From: Nocardioides mangrovi
GTDB taxonomy: Bacteria; Actinomycetota; Actinomycetes; Propionibacteriales; Nocardioidaceae
Direction: 5' to 3'
Assembly (NCBI RefSeq): GCF_020073815.1
Contig: NZ_JAIQZJ010000008.1
Location: 228,397-292,396 of the forward strand
DNA length: 64,000 bases
A program made the translations under genes and the position numbers. The notes beneath the pieces are model-generated. The model was not told the origin of the DNA. It was given only the letters and a program-made list of their open reading frames with translations, and did no database searches. This document shows positions 59,925 to 64,000 of this stretch, one piece after another (position 1 is the first letter of the stretch; every line of letters starts with the position of its first letter).

Positions 59925-60560
59925 ATGTGGACCCGTGACGAGATGGCCGCCCGGGCCGCGCGGGAGATCCGCGACGGCGACTACGTGAACCTGGGCATCG
60001 GCATCCCGACCCTGGTGGCCAACCACCTGCCGGACGGACTGCGGGTCACGCTGCACAGCGAGAACGGGCTCCTCGGGATGGGGGAGTTCCCCTGGGCCGG
60101 CGAGGAGGATGCGGACCTGATCAATGCCGGGAAGCAGACGGTGACGGCCCGGCCGGGGGCGAGCTTCTTCGACTCCGCTACGTCGTTCGCGATGATTCGC
60201 GGCGGTCACCTCGACCTGGCGGTCCTCGGCGCGATGGAGGTCTCCAGCCGCGGCGACCTCGCCAACTGGACGATCCCCGGGAAGCTGGTCAAGGGCATGG
60301 GCGGCGCGATGGACCTGGTGGCCGGGGCCCGGCGCGTCGTCGTGCTCACCGACCACCTCGCCAAGGACCGGTCCCCCAAGCTCGTCGCGGCATGCACCCT
60401 GCCGCTCACCGGGGCGGGCGTGGTGAACCGGGTGATCACGGACCTGGCCGACTTCGACATCCGCGACGGCCGTCTGGTGCTCACCGGACTGGCCCCCGGC
60501 GTCGTGGCCGGTGACCTGGTCGACATCACCGCGCCGTTCGAGGTCGAGGCGATCGCATGA
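59925..60560 (+). CDS. Two-subunit CoA-transferase, subunit B
   Basis: This 211-residue B subunit has [32 protein letters not shown] (the catalytic Glu of the S-E-N-G motif, near residue 46), and [19 protein letters not shown]. Together with subunit A it forms the active heterodimer. The start is ATG 59925. The stop overlaps the thiolase start by ATGA. Confidence 0.94.
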   Translation: MWTRDEMAARAAREIRDGDYVNLGIGIPTLVANHLPDGLRVTLHSENGLLGMGEFPWAGEEDADLINAGKQTVTARPGASFFDSATSFAMIRGGHLDLAVLGAMEVSSRGDLANWTIPGKLVKGMGGAMDLVAGARRVVVLTDHLAKDRSPKLVAACTLPLTGAGVVNRVITDLADFDIRDGRLVLTGLAPGVVAGDLVDITAPFEVEAIA

Positions 60561-61720
60561 GCGACTGCCTGATCACCGGGTGGGCGCACTCCCGCTTCGG
60601 CAAGCTCGACGAGGACCTCGAGGCTCTCGTCGTCGGAGTGGTGGTGGAGGCCATCGCCTCCGCCGGGCTCGAGCCGGACGCGATCGGCGCGATCTACTAC
60701 GGGCAGTTCAACGCCGGCCTGCACCCACTGGCCTTCGCCTCCTCCCTGGCCCTCCAGGCGGGGGACGGGCTCTGGGGAACGCCCGCGACCCGCGTCGAGA
60801 ACGCCTGTGCCTCGGGTGCCGCCGCCGTCCACCAGGGACTGCTGGCGCTGCGCTCGGGAGCCGCCCGGCAAGTGCTGGTCGTCGGTGCCGAGAAGATGAC
60901 GCACGCCGGTGCGGACGTGATCGGCGCCAGCCTTCTCGGCGCGGACTACGACAGCGCCGGGGGCGCGTCGTCGTCCGGCTTCGCGGGCCTGTTCGCCGCG
61001 GTCGCCGACGAGTACGCGCGACGGTACGGCGACTGCTCGGACACCCTCGGCACCATCGCCGCCAAGAGCCACCGCAACGCGCTCGGGAACCCGTACGCCC
61101 ATCTGCGCAAGCCGTTGGGCGAGGACTTCTGCCGGACCGAGTCCGCGGCCAATCCGCGGGTGGCCGGCCTGCTGCGCCGTACCGACTGCTCGCCGGTCTC
61201 CGACGGGGCGGCCGCGCTCGTCCTGAGTACCGAGCGGTCCTCGTCGGCGCGTGCGCAGGCCGTGAGGTTCCTCGGCGTCGGGCAGGCCAACGACCACCTG
61301 CCAGGCGCGCGGCGCGACCCGCTCGCCTTCGCGGCGAGTCGCCTGGCCTGGGATCGCGCCCTTGCCATGGCGGGCATCGGTGTCGGGGACCTCGCGTTCC
61401 TGGAGGTTCACGACTGCTTCACCATCGCCGAGCTCGTGCTCTACGAGACCTTGGGTCTCGCGGCGCCCGGCGAGGGACGGCGCCTGCTCGACGACGGGAC
61501 CGTGGCCCTGGACGGCTCGCTGCCGGTCAATCCGTCGGGTGGGCTGAAGTCGAAGGGGCATCCGGTCGGCGCGACCGGGGTGAGTCAGCTGGTGCTCACG
61601 GCCATGCAGCTCACGGGCACCGCGGGCGCCATGCAGCTCGACCGGGCCGACCGGGCCGCCGTGCACAACATGGGCGGCCTGGCCGTGGCGAACTACGTCA
61701 GCATCCTGGAGGCGGTGTGA
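60557..61720 (+). CDS. Thiolase (2)
   Basis: This 387-residue thiolase has nucleophile Cys84 in [32 protein letters not shown], and [17 protein letters not shown]. The sequence is of the SCP2-like/acetyl-CoA acyltransferase type, but unlike 35023 there is no DUF35 gene near. It likely cleaves a 3-oxoacyl-CoA made by CoA-transferase A/B. ATG 60557. Confidence 0.93.
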   Translation: MSDCLITGWAHSRFGKLDEDLEALVVGVVVEAIASAGLEPDAIGAIYYGQFNAGLHPLAFASSLALQAGDGLWGTPATRVENACASGAAAVHQGLLALRSGAARQVLVVGAEKMTHAGADVIGASLLGADYDSAGGASSSGFAGLFAAVADEYARRYGDCSDTLGTIAAKSHRNALGNPYAHLRKPLGEDFCRTESAANPRVAGLLRRTDCSPVSDGAAALVLSTERSSSARAQAVRFLGVGQANDHLPGARRDPLAFAASRLAWDRALAMAGIGVGDLAFLEVHDCFTIAELVLYETLGLAAPGEGRRLLDDGTVALDGSLPVNPSGGLKSKGHPVGATGVSQLVLTAMQLTGTAGAMQLDRADRAAVHNMGGLAVANYVSILEAV

Positions 61721-62883
61721 CCGCCCGTCCGGGAGGGCGTCCGCTCGACGGCGTGACGGTGGTGTCGATCGAGCAGGCGGTCGCGGCCCCGCTCGCGACC
61801 CGCCACCTCGCCGATCTCGGTGCCCGGGTGATCAAGATCGAGCGGCCGGGCGCGGGCGACTTCGCGCGAGCGTACGACGAGACCGTCGAGGGGATGTCGA
61901 GCCACTTCGTGTGGCTCAACCGCAGCAAGGAGTCGGTCGTTCTCGACCTGAAGTCGGACGCGGGCCGGCGCGCGATGCACGCCCTGATCGCCCGCGCGGA
62001 CGTGTTCGTCCACAACATCGGGCCCGGCGCGGCCCGGCGCCTCGGCGTCGACGCGTCATCACTGCGGGCCGCGCACCCCGGCCTCGTCCACGTGTCGGTG
62101 TCGGGCTTCGGCGCGAACGGTCCCTTCTCGGACAAGAAGGCCTACGACCTCATCATCCAGTGCGAGTCGGGGCTCGTCTCGATCACCGGCACACCCGAGG
62201 AGCCCAGCAAGGTGGGGATCCCGGTGGCCGACATCGCGGCCGGGATGTACGCCTACTCCGGGGCACTCGCAGCGCTGATCCGCTCGGGGCGCACCGGCCA
62301 GGGTGCGACGGTTGAGGTCTCGATGCTCGAGGCGCTCGCCGAGTGGATGGGCTTCCCGCTCAACTTCACGATGTACGGCGGCCTCGCACCGGCCAGGACG
62401 GGTGCCGCCCACGCCGCGATCGCGCCGTACGGGCCGTTCCGGTGCGCCGACGACCGGGTCTTCCTCGGGGTTCAGAACGACCGCGAGTGGGAGGTCTTCT
62501 GCCGGGACGTGCTCGCCGATCCCGGCCTGCTCTCGGACGCCCGGTTCACCACGAACATGGGGCGGGTGGGGCGGCGAGCCGAGCTGGTCGAGGTCGTCGA
62601 GGCGGCGTTCTCCGGGCTGCCCGTCGACGAGGTCACCCGGCGCCTGGACGAGGCGAACATCGCCAACGCCCGCCTGCGGGACCTCGCATCGCTGGCCGTG
62701 CACCCGCAGCTCGCAGCGCGCGACCGCTGGCGGACCGTCGGGTCACCGGTCGGTCCGCTGCGTCAGCTGCTCCCGCCCGCCCTGCCCGACGACCTCGACC
62801 CGCCGCTCGGGCCGATACCGGCGCTGGGCGAGCACACCGCAGCGGTGCTGGCCGAGATCGGGATGGCGGTCGACCCGGCGTGA
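61717..62883 (+). CDS. CoA-transferase family III (CaiB/BaiF) (2)
   Basis: This 388-residue CoA-transferase has VVSIEQAVAAPLATRHLADLG, FVWLNRSKESVVLDLKSDAG and Asp172 in IPVADIAAGMYAY. GTG 61717 overlaps the thiolase stop. It is placed next to a CitE-like lyase and a class I fumarase-like gene. In known mesaconate/citramalate routes a CaiB-type enzyme makes citramalyl- or mesaconyl-CoA, which is a plausible role here. Confidence 0.92.
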   Translation: MTARPGGRPLDGVTVVSIEQAVAAPLATRHLADLGARVIKIERPGAGDFARAYDETVEGMSSHFVWLNRSKESVVLDLKSDAGRRAMHALIARADVFVHNIGPGAARRLGVDASSLRAAHPGLVHVSVSGFGANGPFSDKKAYDLIIQCESGLVSITGTPEEPSKVGIPVADIAAGMYAYSGALAALIRSGRTGQGATVEVSMLEALAEWMGFPLNFTMYGGLAPARTGAAHAAIAPYGPFRCADDRVFLGVQNDREWEVFCRDVLADPGLLSDARFTTNMGRVGRRAELVEVVEAAFSGLPVDEVTRRLDEANIANARLRDLASLAVHPQLAARDRWRTVGSPVGPLRQLLPPALPDDLDPPLGPIPALGEHTAAVLAEIGMAVDPA

Positions 62884-63707
62884 CCCCGATCGAGCACGCA
62901 CGCTCGTGGCTCTTCGTTCCGGGCTCGCGACCCGACCGGTTCGACAAGGCGGTCGCGGCCGGCCCGGACGTCGTGATCCTGGATCTCGAGGACGCGGTCG
63001 CGGCCGAAGGCAAGGCAGAGGCGCGTAGGGACGTGGCGTCCTGGCTCGCCGGTGGCCACAGGGCGGCGGTGCGGGTGAACGCCGTGGGGGGCGCTCACCA
63101 CGACGCCGACCTCGAGGCGGTGGCCGGGCTGCCCGGAGTCGTCGCGGTCGTGGTGCCGATGGCCGAGTCGCCGCGCGCACTCGCTTCGGTGCACGCGCGG
63201 GTCGGCTCCGGAGTCGCGTTGGTGCCGCAGATCGAGACGGCCGTCGGCCTCACCCGCGCGGCCGAGCTGGCTGCGGCTCCTGGCGTCGTGCGTCTGGCGC
63301 TCGGCCACCTCGACCTCGCCCTCGACCTGGACGCCTCGCCGAACGGGGGGATCCTGACGCACGCCCGGTTCGCCGTCGTCGTGGCGTCCCGTGCTGCCGG
63401 TCGCGCCGGCCCTGTGGACAGCGTGACGCCGACGCTCGAAGATCCGAGCGCGGTGCACCGAGATGCCCGGACCGCCCGGGCTCTCGGCCTGACCGGGAAG
63501 CTCTGCATCCACCCGAGCCAGGTCGCCGCGGTGCACGAGGCGATGAGCCCGTCGGCCGCCGACATCGTCTGGGCGAGGCGTGTGCTGGACGCGGCGGACA
63601 CGGGCGTGGCGCGGGTGGACGGCCAGATGGTCGATGCCCCGGTGGTCGCCCGAGCGCGCCGACTGATCGCGACCGGGGCCGCCTCGGCGGGACGGGCCGA
63701 TGCCTGA
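62880..63707 (+). CDS. CitE-like (HpcH/HpaI) lyase
   Basis: This 275-residue protein has [40 protein letters not shown] (Mg2+-binding Asp/Glu), [16 protein letters not shown], and [19 protein letters not shown]. Citrate lyase beta, malyl-CoA lyase and citramalyl-CoA lyase share these. I infer citramalyl-CoA or related beta-hydroxyacyl-CoA cleavage to acetyl-CoA and pyruvate. GTG 62880 overlaps the CoA-transferase stop by 4 bp, and its stop overlaps the next gene by 8 bp. Confidence 0.9.
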   Translation: MTPIEHARSWLFVPGSRPDRFDKAVAAGPDVVILDLEDAVAAEGKAEARRDVASWLAGGHRAAVRVNAVGGAHHDADLEAVAGLPGVVAVVVPMAESPRALASVHARVGSGVALVPQIETAVGLTRAAELAAAPGVVRLALGHLDLALDLDASPNGGILTHARFAVVVASRAAGRAGPVDSVTPTLEDPSAVHRDARTARALGLTGKLCIHPSQVAAVHEAMSPSAADIVWARRVLDAADTGVARVDGQMVDAPVVARARRLIATGAASAGRADA

Positions 63708-64000
63708 GTCCGAGTTCCGGTACACCGAGCTCCTCCCGACGGGCTCCGACGACACGGCGTACCGGCTCGTCACCACCGACGGCGTCGCGACGTTCGAGGC
63801 GGGCGGCCGGACCTTCCTGCGGGTCGCGCCGGAGGCGATCCGTCGGCTGACCGAGGAGGCCATGCTCCTCTGTCAGGACACCGGCACCGCGATCGTGATG
63901 GGCAAGAAGTCCGAGGGCGTGCTGACCGGCATCGAGGACGGCGAGGCGATCTCGCGTGGTGTGTACGACGCCTACACGAAGCTCAACCTGCGCTACAGCC
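63700..64000 (+). CDS. Class I fumarase/mesaconase-like enzyme, partial and with internal N-terminal deletion
   Basis: The gene starts at ATG 63700 and runs off the right edge (100 codons visible). [20 protein letters not shown] and the stretch [17 protein letters not shown] are unmistakably class I (4Fe-4S) fumarase. Family members have about 55-60 residues between the LTEEAM helix and the LPxCQDTG Fe-S cysteine (a HDISHYLR... region); here the two are joined as [12 protein letters not shown]. The frame is kept and the first cluster Cys is retained. Members include mesaconases, which would fit with the CitE-like lyase. Whether it is active is unclear. Confidence 0.8.
   Translation, partial: MPESEFRYTELLPTGSDDTAYRLVTTDGVATFEAGGRTFLRVAPEAIRRLTEEAMLLCQDTGTAIVMGKKSEGVLTGIEDGEAISRGVYDAYTKLNLRYS

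Noticed and set aside
1..64000. Prophage, defence island or biosynthetic gene cluster
   Set aside because: No integrase, capsid, nuclease-defence, PKS/NRPS or terpene synthase genes were found; the enzymes are catabolic. RecBCD is housekeeping.
1..64000. tRNA, rRNA or riboswitch
   Set aside because: No cloverleaf, rRNA core or recognised riboswitch sequence was seen by eye; a covariance-model search would be decisive.

Overview
The window is high-GC DNA with a strong G/C bias at third codon positions, frequent GTG starts, ATGA/GTGA overlaps between genes, several apparently leaderless promoters (TANNNT about 7 bp before the start codon), deazaflavin (F420)-type enzymes and an actinobacterial-style menB. 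I read it as chromosome of an actinobacterium of the Nocardioidaceae type. The family-level assignment is inference from gene content, not a database result.

Region 1 (1-17381) is ordinary chromosome. It holds an exported propeller-like protein cut by the window edge, a cupin/DyP-peroxidase pair, a recC-recB-recD operon, an ACT-domain protein, two MFS transporters, an exported alpha/beta hydrolase, an F420-type reductase and menB.

Region 2 (17375-49542) is the striking part: about 32 kb of catabolic genes in at least a dozen divergent and convergent units. Every promoter-bearing gap carries a palindrome TGTCGACA (I count 15 exact and 3 one-mismatch copies). The copies come in pairs 62-64 or 74-76 bp apart (53 bp in one case), which is close to 5, 6 or 7 helical turns. 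Most copies sit between the -35 and -10 elements, a repressor arrangement. One FCD-type GntR regulator (29819-30544) is encoded inside the region behind such a site and is the obvious candidate regulator. The enzymes include three amidohydrolase/SDR/carboxymuconolactone-decarboxylase-type sets, two FAH-family proteins, an HMG-lyase-like aldolase, a BBE flavoenzyme, a ketosteroid-dehydrogenase-like flavoprotein, a thiolase with a DUF35 partner, a CaiB/BaiF CoA-transferase, two NTF2-fold proteins, an MftD-like FMN enzyme, an F420-type LLM oxidoreductase, an NMT1/SsuABC-type uptake system whose ATPase is encoded 5 kb from its permeases, and a Tat-exported beta-helix protein. I infer stepwise degradation of an unidentified cyclic or lactone-bearing carbon compound; the substrate is not readable from sequence.

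Region 3 (49543-50991) is a scar: a bipartite hairpin, a methyltransferase gene and a decayed oligopeptide-type ABC ATPase.

Region 4 (50992-64000, continues past the edge) is a second, TetR-linked catabolic unit on the + strand: FAH protein, amidohydrolase, ribose-type ABC importer, MBL hydrolase, two-subunit CoA-transferase, thiolase, CaiB/BaiF CoA-transferase, CitE-like lyase and a class I fumarase/mesaconase-like gene. The visible N-terminal part of the last appears to lack about 55-60 residues of the family.

No tRNA, rRNA, CRISPR array or complete insertion sequence was found.
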